64,000 nt of DNA from Streptomonospora salina (GCF_014204715.1 NZ_JACHLY010000001.1:930001-994000); one strand, 5' to 3'. Shown: positions 37,658 through 51,396, numbered from the stretch's first letter. Numbers and translations are program-made. The notes: generated by a model not told the origin, from the letters alone.

Positions 37658-38385
37658 GAGCGCTCCACAAGACGCAGCGATCGGATTGCGTTCTCCAGGT
37701 GCCACTGGAGGTAGGCGGCCACCAGCCCGCTGCACTCGTTGCGGTGGCGGTCCTCACTGGCGTCGGCCGTGGGCCAGTCGCCGCCGAGCAGGGCCAGCAT
37801 CAGCTGCAGGGTCGCTGCAGCGGGGTGGGAGGCGCCGTGGGGGCGGCACACCGAGCACACCGACCCCCCGGCGTGCACGGCGAAGGCGCGGTGGCCCCCG
37901 GGCGTGCCGCAGCGGGCGCACTCCTGCAGGGCGGGCGCGTATCCGGCCACGGCCAGCGACCGCAGCAGGTAGGCGTCCAGCACCAGGCGGGAGTCGTGGG
38001 TGCCCTCGCCCAGGGTACGCAGCCCGCCGATGAGCAGCAGGAACTGGCGCAGCTGGGGGTCGTTCTCGACGGAGACGACCTTCTCGGCGGTTTCCAGCAT
38101 GGCGGTGGCCGCGGTGTAGCGCGAGTAGTCGTCGACGATGGACCCGCCGTAGGCGCGCAGGGTCTCGGCCTGGGTGATGACGTCGAGCGTGCGGCCGGTG
38201 TAGAGCTGCAGGTCGACGTGGCTGAAGGGTTCCAGCCGGGCGCCGAATCGGGACTTGGTGCGCCGCACTCCCTTGCCCACCGCGCGCACCAGGCCGGTGC
38301 GCCGGGTCAGCAGGGTGACGATGCGGTCGGCCTCGCCCAGCTTCTGGGTGCGCAGGACGACTCCCTCGTCACGGTAAAGGCTCAC
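37654..38385 (-). CDS. recO: DNA repair protein RecO
   Basis: Helps RecF/RecR load RecA at gaps. The 243-aa protein has an N-terminal OB-fold ([53 protein letters not shown]). It has a helical C-terminal domain with four Cys of a zinc site (CARCGTPGG and CSVCRPHG). GTG 38385 has GGGGGA close by. First gene of recO-uppS-SGNH, divergent from the CAP-domain gene. Confidence 0.95.
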   Translation of the reverse strand: MSLYRDEGVVLRTQKLGEADRIVTLLTRRTGLVRAVGKGVRRTKSRFGARLEPFSHVDLQLYTGRTLDVITQAETLRAYGGSIVDDYSRYTAATAMLETAEKVVSVENDPQLRQFLLLIGGLRTLGEGTHDSRLVLDAYLLRSLAVAGYAPALQECARCGTPGGHRAFAVHAGGSVCSVCRPHGASHPAAATLQLMLALLGGDWPTADASEDRHRNECSGLVAAYLQWHLENAIRSLRLVERS

Positions 38386-38598
38386 TCCCCCATTGTCGCG
38401 GATCGGCGCCGCCGACGCGCACGCCGACCCCGGCGGCCCGCCGCATCACTCCTGCGGGCGGTGATGCCGCGGGCGTCGGGTCCTCCGTCGAATGGACAAC
38501 GAGGGCGAATCACAACCCACACTCCCCTTCTGTCTCGATTTGCCCTATGATCACGCGCGAGTAACGAAAGATCCCGACCCGAACGGGGGCTCGACGCC

Positions 38599-39495
38599 AT
38601 GGCACGCGGACGACGAGGACATCGCAGAAGAAGCGGGCGCCGGGAACGCGAACGGTCCTCACTAGCGAAGCCGGCAGCGCGTCGCGGCGGCCGGCCCCCA
38701 CGCACGCTCGTCGGAGCGCTGGCGGCGGTCCCGGCGGGCCTGGGACTGGCCGCGGTGCTGCTCGCGGCCGCGGGCCCGCCCTCGGCCAACCCCCTCACCC
38801 CGGGCTCGCAGTCCGATTCCGGCTCTTCCCCCGGAGCCGACGACGCCCTGCCGCCGGCCGCCGACGACTTCTTCGACACCCCGCAGAGCGGGCCGCCCGC
38901 CGACGGCGGCCAGGGCGCCGGCGACGGCGGCGGCGGAGCGCAGCCCGGCGATCCGCCCGAGGCGCCCGAGGCGCCCGACCCGGTGGTCGAGGACGACACC
39001 ACGGTCGGTCCCTCCCCCGCGTCGGAGGAGGACGCCCCGGACGAGGAGGGCGCCGAGGCCGGCGACGGCGGGCAGAATGACGGGTCCGGCGGGGCGTCCG
39101 CCGGCTCCTCCGGCGACGGCGCCCAGGTCTCCGCGCTCGCCCGGGAGGTCGTGGAACTGGCCGACGAAGAGCGTGCCGCGGTCGGCTGCGATCCGCTGCG
39201 CACGGACCCCGAGCTGACCGAGGCCTCCAAGGCTCATACCCGGGACATGGCCGAACGCGATTACATGGCCCACGAAAGCCCCGAAGGCAAAGGGCCGGCC
39301 GAGCGCGCGCAGGAGGCCGGCTACGACTCCTGGTCCGGTGAGAACGTCGCCGCGGGCCACACCTCGGCCGCGTCGGTGATGGAGGGCTGGATGGACAGCC
39401 CCGGACACCGCAAGAACATCCTCGACTGCGACAACACCGAGGTGGGGGTCGCCGAGACCGACACCAAGTGGGCGCAGAACTTCGGTACCGGATGA
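38599..39495 (+). CDS. Secreted or membrane-anchored CAP/SCP-domain protein
   Basis: 298 aa. A very basic N-terminus (residues 1-35) is followed by one hydrophobic segment (about 37-60, ending AAAGPPSANPL) acting as signal or anchor. A long Pro/Asp/Glu/Gly-rich linker runs to about 172. The CAP domain shows VVELADEERAAVGCDPL, MAERDYMAHESPEG, SGENVAAGH and WMDSPGHRKNILDCDNTEVGV. Such bacterial proteins have unknown enzymatic roles. A -10-like TATGAT lies at 38546-38551. A perfect terminator follows directly. Confidence 0.88.
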   Translation: MARGRRGHRRRSGRRERERSSLAKPAARRGGRPPRTLVGALAAVPAGLGLAAVLLAAAGPPSANPLTPGSQSDSGSSPGADDALPPAADDFFDTPQSGPPADGGQGAGDGGGGAQPGDPPEAPEAPDPVVEDDTTVGPSPASEEDAPDEEGAEAGDGGQNDGSGGASAGSSGDGAQVSALAREVVELADEERAAVGCDPLRTDPELTEASKAHTRDMAERDYMAHESPEGKGPAERAQEAGYDSWSGENVAAGHTSAASVMEGWMDSPGHRKNILDCDNTEVGVAETDTKWAQNFGTG

Positions 39496-39496
39496 G

Positions 39497-39540
39497 GTGT
39501 CCGGGCCGGCCCCGCCCACGCAGGGGGCCGGCCCGGACAC
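39497..39540 (+). terminator. Perfect hairpin terminator after the CAP-domain gene
   Basis: 17-bp perfect arms (39497-39513 and 39524-39540; GTGTCCGGGCCGGCCCC and its complement) with a 10-nt loop, starting one base after the stop codon. Confidence 0.75.
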
Positions 39541-39584
39541 CGGCCGGCGCTGCCTGCGCCCGGATACGGGAGTATCGGAGGAGT

Positions 39585-40019
39585 ATGGGCCGCACCGCGG
39601 ACGGCGACGGTCCGCGCCTGCCGGGCGCCGCCGGCGGCGCCGGCGCCGCCGCGTTGGCACTGGCCTCGCCGGCCCTGGCCGCATGGGCGTGGAACGCCGA
39701 CGTCGCCGATCCGGTGCTGCACCGGATGTACCTGGTGGCGTGGGCCGCGGGCGGGCCGCTGTCCGCCGTTTCCTGCTCGGTCCGCGCGCTGGGCCGGAGA
39801 CCGCGACTGTCGGCCGATCTGGACCTGTTCTACGCCGCCTGCCTCGCCGGCAGCGCGGTAGGCACCACCGCCTGGAGCCGGCTGGGAGCGGACTGGTGGA
39901 TCGAGCACTGGTGGGCGTCGCCGATCAGTGCGGTCCTGGCGGTGGCGGCGTTCAGCCGCAATCGCCGGGCCCGCTACGGCGCGGGCGTACCCGGCGGCAC
40001 CGGTCCCCCGCACCGCTGA
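39585..40019 (+). CDS. Hypothetical small membrane protein
   Basis: 144-aa frame starting at ATG 39585, with GGAGG three nt upstream. Three or four hydrophobic segments: AAALALASPALAAWAW, MYLVAWAAGGPLSAVSC, FYAACLAGSAVGTTAW and WWASPISAVLAVAAF. No family recognised. Codon pattern is typical of the window and a bidirectional terminator follows 9 nt after the stop, which supports a real gene. A longer reading to 39468 would overlap the CAP gene and its terminator. Confidence 0.55.
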   Translation: MGRTADGDGPRLPGAAGGAGAAALALASPALAAWAWNADVADPVLHRMYLVAWAAGGPLSAVSCSVRALGRRPRLSADLDLFYAACLAGSAVGTTAWSRLGADWWIEHWWASPISAVLAVAAFSRNRRARYGAGVPGGTGPPHR

Positions 40020-40027
40020 GGCCGCCC

Positions 40028-40064
40028 GCGGGCGGGCCCGCCGGTTCCCACCGGGCCCGCCCGC
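40028..40064. terminator. Bidirectional hairpin between the hypothetical gene and leuA
   Basis: Perfect 13-bp arms GCGGGCGGGCCCG (40028-40040) and CGGGCCCGCCCGC (40052-40064), loop 11 nt, in the 51-bp gap between convergent genes. Confidence 0.7.
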
Positions 40065-40070
40065 TGCGGA

Positions 40071-45021
<4,951 letters not shown>

Positions 45022-45296
45022 GGCGTTTCCCTCCTCAAGGGCGGTGGTTCGCGGGGGTGCGGGGTTCGCCGGGGGTGTGCGCCCGCGGTCGGGCGGCGGC
45101 CCGGCCCGTTCGGAGCGGGGCGGGGCCGGACGGGCCACGGGGCACCGGATGCGGGCGCACGGCGAGGCGGGCGGAAGCGGCGGACGGCGCGGGGCGACCC
45201 GGCCGGACTCAGCCGGGAGGACGGGAGGACGGGGCTGCGGTGCAGCCGGTATGCGGCGCGGACGGAGGAGACGGAGCGGAGGGGTGCAGCCGGAGG

Positions 45297-46097
45297 TCAG
45301 CCGCGCAGCCAGGCGAAACTGTCGGCGGTGGCACCGGTGGGCTTGTACTCCAGCCCCACATGGCCGGCGTAGCCGCCCTCCTGCGCGGCGGCGAGCAGAT
45401 CCGTCAGGGGCAGCTGCCCGCTGCCCGGCTCGCCGCGTCCGGGGGCGTCGGCGATCTGGACGTGGCCGAACTCGGCGGCGTGGTCGCGCACGACGGCCGC
45501 CACGTCGTCTCCGTTGACCGCCAGGTGGTAGAAGTCGGCCAGCAGTGCGACGCGGGCGGCGCCGGCCTTCGCTGCGGCGGCGACGAACGCGCGGCCGTCG
45601 GCGGCGGTGATCAGGGGGTAGTCAGCGGATCCGCTGATCGGCTCGATGAGCACGGTGCCGCCGACCGGCTCCAGCGCCTCGGCGGCGGCCAGGGTGTTCT
45701 CCATGGCGGTCTCGTCGTGCTCGGCGGGGTCGACGCCCTCCTGGCGCAGGCCGTAGAGCGCGTTGAACGCCGTGGTGCCGGTGCGCGCGGCGATCCCGGC
45801 GACGACGTCGAGGTTGTCGCGGACCTCCCGGACCCGGTCGGGGTGGGAGAGGACGCCGCGGTCGGGGCCGGGCAGCCGGCCGGCGAACAGGTTCAGGCCG
45901 GTGAGGCGGACGCCGGCGTCCTCGACGGCGGCGACGAACGCGTCGACCTCGGCGTCGCCGGGTGCGGCACTCTCGAACGGCCACCAGAACTCGACGGCGT
46001 CGAATCCGGCTCCGCGTGCGGCGGCGGGGCGCCGGTGCAGCGGAAGCTCGGTGAACATCAGCGAGCAGTTGACGGTGTAGGGCAGCGAGTGGCTCAT
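45297..46097 (-). CDS. hyi: Hydroxypyruvate isomerase
   Basis: Interconverts hydroxypyruvate and tartronate semialdehyde. The 266-aa TIM-barrel protein begins LPYTVNCSLMFTELPLHRRPAAARGAGFDAVEFWWPF and has conserved metal-site Glu residues in GTVLIEPIS and VGLEYKPTG, plus LLADFYHLAVNGDD. AGGAGG six nt before ATG 46097 is a strong ribosome site. First gene after the divergent region shared with the IclR regulator. Confidence 0.92.
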   Translation of the reverse strand: MSHSLPYTVNCSLMFTELPLHRRPAAARGAGFDAVEFWWPFESAAPGDAEVDAFVAAVEDAGVRLTGLNLFAGRLPGPDRGVLSHPDRVREVRDNLDVVAGIAARTGTTAFNALYGLRQEGVDPAEHDETAMENTLAAAEALEPVGGTVLIEPISGSADYPLITAADGRAFVAAAAKAGAARVALLADFYHLAVNGDDVAAVVRDHAAEFGHVQIADAPGRGEPGSGQLPLTDLLAAAQEGGYAGHVGLEYKPTGATADSFAWLRG

Positions 46098-46294
46098 GGC
46101 TCGCCTCCTGGAGAGGACGGACGGAACGGGCGGTTCGGTGCGGAGGTGCACCGGTCCGGACGCGACCGGACCGGTCCGACGGGACGACCGGTGTCAGGGG
46201 CGGCGGGATCGGGGCGCGGCCGGCGCGGCTGCCGACCGGCCCGAGCGGCTGGCTGAAACTGCGGGGCGGAGTCCGTGCACACACCCGCCCCTGA

Positions 46295-46311
46295 ATTCCG
46301 TTATTCGGAAT
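46295..46311. promoter_or_regulatory. Putative IclR operator 1 (ATTCCG-TTATT-CGGAAT)
   Basis: Perfect 6-bp arms with a 5-bp AT-rich spacer, 198 bp upstream of hyi. A related copy lies 205 bp away. IclR-family sites are often TTCC/GGAA palindromes of this spacing. Confidence 0.6.
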
Positions 46312-46336
46312 CCTTCTTTCACTTGAAGGAATAACG
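46299..46336. repeat. Bulged 12-bp inverted repeat in the hyi upstream region
   Basis: CGTTAT + TCCTTC (46299-46304, 46311-46316) pairs with GAAGGA + ATAACG (46325-46336) around an 8-nt loop, leaving a 6-nt bulge TCGGAA. It overlaps operator 1 and may be a second protein site or an RNA hairpin near the 5' end of the hyi mRNA. Confidence 0.45.
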
Positions 46337-46499
46337 TGAGTTTGCGCCACGCCGCGAGGGTTGTCAACCACCCCTGTGCGGTTGTGTGCAGCGATCCGCG
46401 TATCCGCTCAGCACCGGAGATCCCGCACCGCAGCCGCCCGCAGCCGCCGGAAACCGAGCCTCTTCCCCGACGAGAACGAATCCGGGATACAGAAAAAAG

Positions 46500-46516
46500 A
46501 TTCCGCGATGGGGAAT
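46500..46516. promoter_or_regulatory. Putative IclR operator 2 (ATTCCG-CGATG-GGGAAT)
   Basis: Same arms and spacing as 46295-46311 with one mismatch in the right arm. It lies between the two divergent genes. Confidence 0.5.
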
Positions 46517-46998
46517 GACCTTCGGTCCTCTGGCGGCCCGCGATGCACACCGGGTCTTCGCCCGCACACCTCCGGGCACCGCGGTGGCGAATCCGGCGGG
46601 CCCGACCCGGGAACGTGTCCCGCATGGCACGGGCCCGACCCCGGCGGCCCGCAGGCCGGCGCAGGAGGCGCGATGTGCGGCAGCGCCGCCGCATACGGCT
46701 ACGCGAGACGCTGACCGACGCTCCGAAGACCCGGCGGCCGGTAGCACGGTGCCCGCGTGCCGGCCCTCTTCCTGCCATGGCGTCCGGATGCCGCCCCGGG
46801 GCCGCAGCGCACCGGGGGGCCGCAGCGGCGGCGCGGCCGTCCCCGCCGGCGCCGGAGGGGGTGCGTACCGCCCGTTCATCGCGCATCCGCCTTCTGTATA
46901 GCGGACGTCGACTTCTACAATTCGAAAACGACACCAGTCGGCGGACGCCGGCGCACCGGGCGCCGCGGTCGCCGGGTACGAGGATGGGAGCAGCTGAC

Positions 46999-47793
46999 GT
47001 GGCTACCTCGCAGGCGGCGGCCGACGCCGACCCCGGCCCCCGGACGCGCGCGGGCGGCGTGCAATCCCTGGATCGCGCGTTCTCCCTGCTGGAGATCATG
47101 GTCGAGGCCGGCGGGGAGGTCTCGCTGAGCGAACTCGCCGACTCCTCGGGGCTCCCCTTGCCCACGATCCACCGGATCATTCGCACTCTGCTGGCCAACG
47201 GCTACGTTCGCCAGCTCCCGTCGCGGCGCTACGCGCTGGGGCCGCGGCTGATCGGTCTCGGCGACAGCGCTTCGCGGATGCTGGGCACCTGGGCGCGGCC
47301 GCACCTGAGCCACCTCGTCGACGAGCTGGGCGAGACCGCCAATCTCGCGATGCTCGACGGGGACAAGGTCGTCTATGTCGCTCAGGCCCCTTCCCAGCAC
47401 GCGATGCGGATGTTCACCGAGGTCGGCCGGCGCGTGCCGGCGCACTCGGCGGGGGTGGGCAAGGCGCTCCTGGCCCAGCTGCCGGAGAAGGCGGCCATGG
47501 CGGCCCTGAGCAGGACCGGTATGCCCGCCGCAACCGACCGCACCATCACCGGGACCGAGACGTTCCAGGCCGAGATGAGCCGCATCCGCGAGCAGGGCTA
47601 TGCCATAGACGACGGCGAGCAGGAGGTCGGCGTGCGCTGCCTGGCGGTGCCCGTGCTGGGCGGCCCGGCGATGATGGCGGTGTCGATCTCGGGACCGGAG
47701 GCCCGGATGAGCTGGGACCTCGTCGCCCGCGCCGCTCCGATCGTGCGCCGCACCGCCGTCCAACTGGCCGGCGATCTCGAACACCGGGATTAG
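46999..47793 (+). CDS. IclR-family transcriptional regulator
   Basis: 264-aa regulator. The N-terminal winged helix begins GGVQSLDRAFSLLEIMVEAGGEVSLSELADSSGLPLPTIHRIIRTLLANGYV. The C-terminal GAF-like effector domain has GETANLAMLDGDKVVYVAQ, HSAGVGKALLAQLPE and GYAIDDGEQEVGVRCLAVPV. GTG at 46999 with GGGAG eight nt upstream is chosen; ATG 46984 has its GAGG too close. Divergent orientation from hyi-glxR-gcl suggests control of that operon, with glyoxylate or allantoin-type metabolites as possible effectors (inference). Confidence 0.9.
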   Translation: MATSQAAADADPGPRTRAGGVQSLDRAFSLLEIMVEAGGEVSLSELADSSGLPLPTIHRIIRTLLANGYVRQLPSRRYALGPRLIGLGDSASRMLGTWARPHLSHLVDELGETANLAMLDGDKVVYVAQAPSQHAMRMFTEVGRRVPAHSAGVGKALLAQLPEKAAMAALSRTGMPAATDRTITGTETFQAEMSRIREQGYAIDDGEQEVGVRCLAVPVLGGPAMMAVSISGPEARMSWDLVARAAPIVRRTAVQLAGDLEHRD

Positions 47794-47804
47794 GCACCGC
47801 CGTG

Positions 47805-47827
47805 CTGCGGCGCGCGGTGCGCCGCAG
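47805..47827. terminator. Hairpin terminator between iclR and era
   Basis: Perfect 9-bp arms CTGCGGCGC (47805-47813) and GCGCCGCAG (47819-47827) with a 5-nt loop, 11 nt after the regulator stop in the gap between convergent genes. Confidence 0.65.
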
Positions 47828-47935
47828 AGCGCCCGGCGGGAGGCCCCTCCGAAACGCGCAGGGAACGGGCCGCGACCTGTGCGGCGGCCCCGACCACGTG
47901 GCTCCCGGAGGGTGCCGCGGTGCGGGGCGCCGGCC

Positions 47936-48904
47936 TCACGTCTGCTGGTCGAACCCGAGCCGGCGCAGCTGCTTGGGATCGCGCTGCCAGTCCTTGGCCA
48001 CCCGCACCCGCAGATCGAGGTAGACCTTGGTACCCAGCAGCGCCTCGATATGGCGGCGGGCGACCGATCCCACCTCGCGCAGCCGCGCCCCCTTGGCCCC
48101 GATCACGATCGCTTTCTGGCTGGGCCGCTCGACGTACAGCGAGGCGTAGACGTCGATCATCTCGCGGCCGTCGCGGGTCTCCTCGCGCGGCACCATCTCC
48201 TCGACCACGACCGCGATCGAGTGCGGCAGCTCGTCGCGGACCCCCTCCAGGGAGGCTTCGCGGACGAGCTCGGCCACCAGCATCTCTTCGGGCTCGTCGG
48301 TGAGGTCTTCGTACGGGTAGAGCGGCGGCCCCTCCGGCAGGTGCCCGCACAGCACGCCGACGGCGGTGTCGACCTGGAACCCGGTCTCGGCCGAGACGGG
48401 CACGACGTCGGCCCAGTCGCCCAGTTGCTCCACCGCCACGAGCTGCTCGGCCACGCCGGCCCGGTCGGTGCGGTCGGTCTTGGTGACCAGCGCGACCACC
48501 GGGGTGTCGCGCTGCGCCGCCAACTCCCGGGCGATGTAGGTGTCGCCGCGCCCGATCGGTTCGTCGGCGGGCACGCAGAAGCCGATCACGTCGACCTCGA
48601 CCAGGGTTGAGCGCACCAGACTGTCCAGCCGCTCCCCCAGCAGCGTGCGCGGCTTGTGCAGCCCGGGGGTGTCCACGATGATCAGCTGCGATTCGTCGCG
48701 CTGCACGATCCCGCGGACGGTGCGCCGGGTGGTCTGGGGCTGGGTACTGGTGATGGCCACCTTCTGGCCCACCAGCGCGTTCATCAGGGTCGACTTGCCC
48801 ACGTTGGGGCGGCCGACGAAGCAGGCGAAGCCGCTGCGGAAGCCCTCCGGGTAGGAGGGCATCGCCAGCGGGGTCCGCAGCTTCTCCAGGTCGAGGTCGT
48901 CCAT
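47936..48904 (-). CDS. era: Era GTPase, ribosome small-subunit assembly
   Basis: 322 aa. GTPase domain: G1 GRPNVGKST (31-39), the switch phrase STQPQTTRRTVRG, G3 VDTPGLHKP and G4 TKTD. A C-terminal KH domain (KAIVIGAKGARLREVGSVARRHIEALLGTKVYLDLRVRV) binds 16S rRNA near its 3' end. G4 is TKTD instead of the textbook NKxD. ATG 48904 lies close to GGAGAG; the shorter start at Met15 is possible. Part of the era/ybeY/phoH ribosome-biogenesis cluster. Confidence 0.95.
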   Translation of the reverse strand: MDDLDLEKLRTPLAMPSYPEGFRSGFACFVGRPNVGKSTLMNALVGQKVAITSTQPQTTRRTVRGIVQRDESQLIIVDTPGLHKPRTLLGERLDSLVRSTLVEVDVIGFCVPADEPIGRGDTYIARELAAQRDTPVVALVTKTDRTDRAGVAEQLVAVEQLGDWADVVPVSAETGFQVDTAVGVLCGHLPEGPPLYPYEDLTDEPEEMLVAELVREASLEGVRDELPHSIAVVVEEMVPREETRDGREMIDVYASLYVERPSQKAIVIGAKGARLREVGSVARRHIEALLGTKVYLDLRVRVAKDWQRDPKQLRRLGFDQQT

Positions 48905-48964
48905 CTCTCCAGTCTCGTCTGCTCCCGCGGCGTTCGCTACCGCCGCGGCATCGGGTGCTCGCGC

Positions 48965-49318
48965 TCAGGCGCGCAGGGCTGCGGCGGGCGTGCCGTCGGG
49001 GCCGGCCAGCACCACCAGCGGTGTCTTCATGTCGGCCGCGACCGCCCGGTCGGTGTCGGCGGCGCCGGACGCCGCGGTGACCACGGCCGCCGCCTCCAGG
49101 GTCACGGCTTCGCTGGAGACCGCAGCGGCGACGGCGGCCTGCAGCGCCGTCAGCTTCAGCGACGCCAGCTCCACCGTCGCCGCGGTGTAGGTGCGCCCGG
49201 TCTCGTCGCGCACGGCCGCGCCCTCGGCGGCCCCGGTGCGGGCGCGGGTGGCGCGCGCCAGCGTGACCAGCTTCTCGTCCTCGGGGTCGAGCTGCTCGGG
49301 TGCCGAACTCTCGGTCAC
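48965..49318 (-). CDS. Cytidine-deaminase-like protein lacking zinc ligands
   Basis: 117-aa protein at the place where actinobacteria carry a short cytidine deaminase-like gene between corC and era. The frame TYTAATVELASLKLTALQAAVAAAVSSEA aligns with the deaminase GANVENASYGLTVCAERVAV, but the Cys-Ala-Glu active site is replaced by Thr-Ala-Leu. The later PCxxC is also absent and there is no Cys or His in the whole protein. It cannot be a zinc deaminase. GTG 49318 has GGAAGG five nt upstream, so it is probably expressed. Role unknown. Confidence 0.7.
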   Translation of the reverse strand: MTESSAPEQLDPEDEKLVTLARATRARTGAAEGAAVRDETGRTYTAATVELASLKLTALQAAVAAAVSSEAVTLEAAAVVTAASGAADTDRAVAADMKTPLVVLAGPDGTPAAALRA

Positions 49319-49414
49319 GGTCGCCTTCCTTCCAGCGGGTTCGTCTTCCGGCCCGGTCGCGGCAGCGCGCGGGCGCTCGGGGCGGATCCGGCGCCGCAGC
49401 GGGCTCGGCGCGGG

Positions 49415-50788
49415 TTACGCTCCGCCCGCATCAGCGGGCTCCAGCGCCTCGACCAGGACCGTGGCGGTCTGATTGCGGCGTCCCACCGTGTCCTCGGCGG
49501 TCAGCCGCAACCCAGCGTATTCGGCTCGGGAGCCGGTGATGGGCACGCGCCCCAGCGCGTAGGCGAGCAGCCCGCCGACCGTCTCCACGTCGGCGACGTC
49601 CAGCTCGGTGCCGAACAGCTCCGCCAGCTCGCCCAGCGGCAGGCGGGCGGTGACGCGGGCGCGGCGCTCGTCCAGGCGCTCGATCGGCGGAACCTCGTCG
49701 TCGTATTCGTCGGTGATCTCGCCGACGATCTCCTCGACGATGTCCTCGATGGTGACCAGCCCCGCCGTCCCGCCGTACTCGTCGATCACCACGGCCACGT
49801 GGATGCGACGCTGCTGCATGTCGCGCAGCAGCTCGTCGATGGGCTTGGAGTCGGGCACATAGGACGCCGTGCGCATCACGTCGCCCACGGTCTCGGCCTT
49901 GGCCTCGCCGTCGGGCTCACCGCCGTTGGTCCAGTCCCGGCGCGCCCGGGACACGACGTCCTTGAGGTAGACGATGCCGATGACGTCGTCCTCGTCCTCG
50001 CCCAGGACCGGGATGCGGGAGAACCCGCTGCGCAGTGCCAGGGAGAGGCCGTCGTCCAGCGGCGCGTCGCGCTCGACGAACACGATGTCGGTGCGCGGCA
50101 CCATGACCTCGCGCACCGACGTGTCGTCGAGCTTGAACACCGAGTGGATCATCTCCCGCTCCTCGGCGTCGATCACGTGGCCGCGCTCGGCCAGGTCGAC
50201 CAGGCGGCGCAGCTCACTCTCGCTGGTGAACGGGCCGCTGCGGTCGCCGATGTGGCGCGGGGTCAGCGATCGGCCCATCCGGACCAGCACCCGCGACACC
50301 GGGGCCAGCAGCCAGGCGAGCGGCACGACGGCGTTGACGCCGGCCGCGGCCACCGACGGAGCGAACTGGCGACCCAGGATGCGGGGCGTGACCCCGACGA
50401 ACACGTAGTCGACGACGATCATCACCGCGACGGTGCAGACGGCGGCGGCCCACCCGGCCCCCAGCCAGCCGATGAAACCCGCCGCCAGGGACACCGTCGC
50501 CACCACTTCGCAGGCCACACGCAGCAGCAGCACCGTGTTGAGGTGCTCGGCCGGCTCGGCTTGGACCCGGCGCAGGCGCCGGGCGGAGGGGCTGTCGTCG
50601 CCCGGCTCGGGCTGGATGCCCCCGCTGCGGGTGACCGCGACCTCGGCGCTCACGAAGAACGCCGCGGCCAGCACGAACAACGCAGCGGACGGGAACGCGT
50701 AGGCAGGGGCGAACGGGGCGGCGGCCGCCGCCAGGTGCCCCCCGTCCGCGACCGCCGCCGGCACCGGGCCCGCCGAACCGGCGCTCAT
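49415..50788 (-). CDS. CNNM/CBS-domain membrane protein (CorC/HlyC type)
   Basis: 457 aa. The N-terminal CNNM (DUF21) domain has about four membrane segments (residues 30-170). A CBS pair follows (REVMVPRTDIVFVERDAP; IHVAVVIDEYGGTAGLVTIEDIVEEIVGEITDEYDDE), then a CorC_HlyC C-terminal domain. The family is linked to magnesium export and envelope homeostasis. ATG 50788 overlaps the ybeY stop by 4 nt, so the two are coupled. Confidence 0.92.
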   Translation of the reverse strand: MSAGSAGPVPAAVADGGHLAAAAAPFAPAYAFPSAALFVLAAAFFVSAEVAVTRSGGIQPEPGDDSPSARRLRRVQAEPAEHLNTVLLLRVACEVVATVSLAAGFIGWLGAGWAAAVCTVAVMIVVDYVFVGVTPRILGRQFAPSVAAAGVNAVVPLAWLLAPVSRVLVRMGRSLTPRHIGDRSGPFTSESELRRLVDLAERGHVIDAEEREMIHSVFKLDDTSVREVMVPRTDIVFVERDAPLDDGLSLALRSGFSRIPVLGEDEDDVIGIVYLKDVVSRARRDWTNGGEPDGEAKAETVGDVMRTASYVPDSKPIDELLRDMQQRRIHVAVVIDEYGGTAGLVTIEDIVEEIVGEITDEYDDEVPPIERLDERRARVTARLPLGELAELFGTELDVADVETVGGLLAYALGRVPITGSRAEYAGLRLTAEDTVGRRNQTATVLVEALEPADAGGA

Positions 50789-51285
50789 CGGGCGGTGTCT
50801 TCTCTCTCGTGCGGGCGGCCGCCGGCCGCCCCTTCAGCGGAACGCCACCCCGAGAGCAGCTCGCCCTGCAGGCCGAACATCTCCTTGTGCTCGTCGGGTT
50901 CGGCGTGGTCGTAGCCCAGCAGATGCAGGATGCCGTGCGTGCACAGCAGGTCGATCTCCTCCTGGGTGCTGTGGCCGGCCTTCTCCGCCTGGCGCGCCGC
51001 CACTTGCGGGCAGATGATCACGTCGCCCAGCACGCCGGGTTCGGAAGGGCGGTCGTCCTGCCCGCCGGGGCGCAGTTCGTCCATCGGGAACGACAGCACG
51101 TCGGTGGGGCCGGGCTCGTCCATCCACCGCACGTGCAGCTCGGTCATCGGCTCCTCGTCGACGAGGACGATGGACAGTTCGGCCAACGGGTGGACCCGCA
51201 TCCCGTCCAGGACGTAGCGGGCCAGTCGGGACAGCCGCTCCTCGTCAGCGGGAAGGCCCGACTCGTTGGCGACGTCAATACTCAT
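50785..51285 (-). CDS. ybeY: Endoribonuclease YbeY, 16S rRNA maturation
   Basis: 166-aa metal-dependent RNase with the signature HGILHLLGYDH giving three His ligands, and WMDEPGPTDVLSFPMDE typical of the family. The C-terminal 15 residues are a charged extension. It lies 111 nt after phoH, across a large hairpin, and overlaps the CNNM gene by 4 nt. Works with Era in small-subunit assembly. Confidence 0.95.
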   Translation of the reverse strand: MSIDVANESGLPADEERLSRLARYVLDGMRVHPLAELSIVLVDEEPMTELHVRWMDEPGPTDVLSFPMDELRPGGQDDRPSEPGVLGDVIICPQVAARQAEKAGHSTQEEIDLLCTHGILHLLGYDHAEPDEHKEMFGLQGELLSGWRSAEGAAGGRPHEREDTAR

Positions 51286-51338
51286 TGCTCAGCGCGCCTT
51301 CGTCTCGTGCTCGGTGTCGGGGGCGCGGCGCGGGGACG

Positions 51339-51377
51339 CCGGCCGCCCCCGGCGCGCGGCGCGCCGGGGGCGGCCGG
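51339..51377 (-). terminator. 39-bp near-perfect palindrome between phoH and ybeY
   Basis: 19-bp perfect arms (51339-51357 and 51359-51377; core GCCCCCGGCGCGC) around a single central G, almost pure G+C. It begins 19 nt after the phoH stop. It could attenuate transcription into ybeY or protect the phoH mRNA 3' end. Confidence 0.6.
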
Positions 51378-51396
51378 TCCGCGGCCGTGCCATCGG

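Larger units (their letters stand above)
46098..46998. other. Divergent control region hyi / iclR, about 900 bp
   Basis: No gene is supported: the frames here lack ribosome sites and look like GC-rich chance frames. An unusually AT-rich segment at 46295-46336 and a second site at 46500-46516 carry operator-like repeats listed separately. Another AT-rich patch at 46905-46930 may be the regulator's promoter. Confidence 0.55.

Noticed and set aside
38386-38598. Cyclic di-AMP riboswitch before the CAP-domain gene
   Set aside because: Such riboswitches precede some actinobacterial cell-wall genes, but I could not match the conserved core in this 213-bp region.
46543-46998. Extended N-terminus of the IclR regulator
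   Set aside because: The upstream frame is Arg/Pro-rich chance sequence that crosses an operator-like region; a ribosome site supports GTG 46999.
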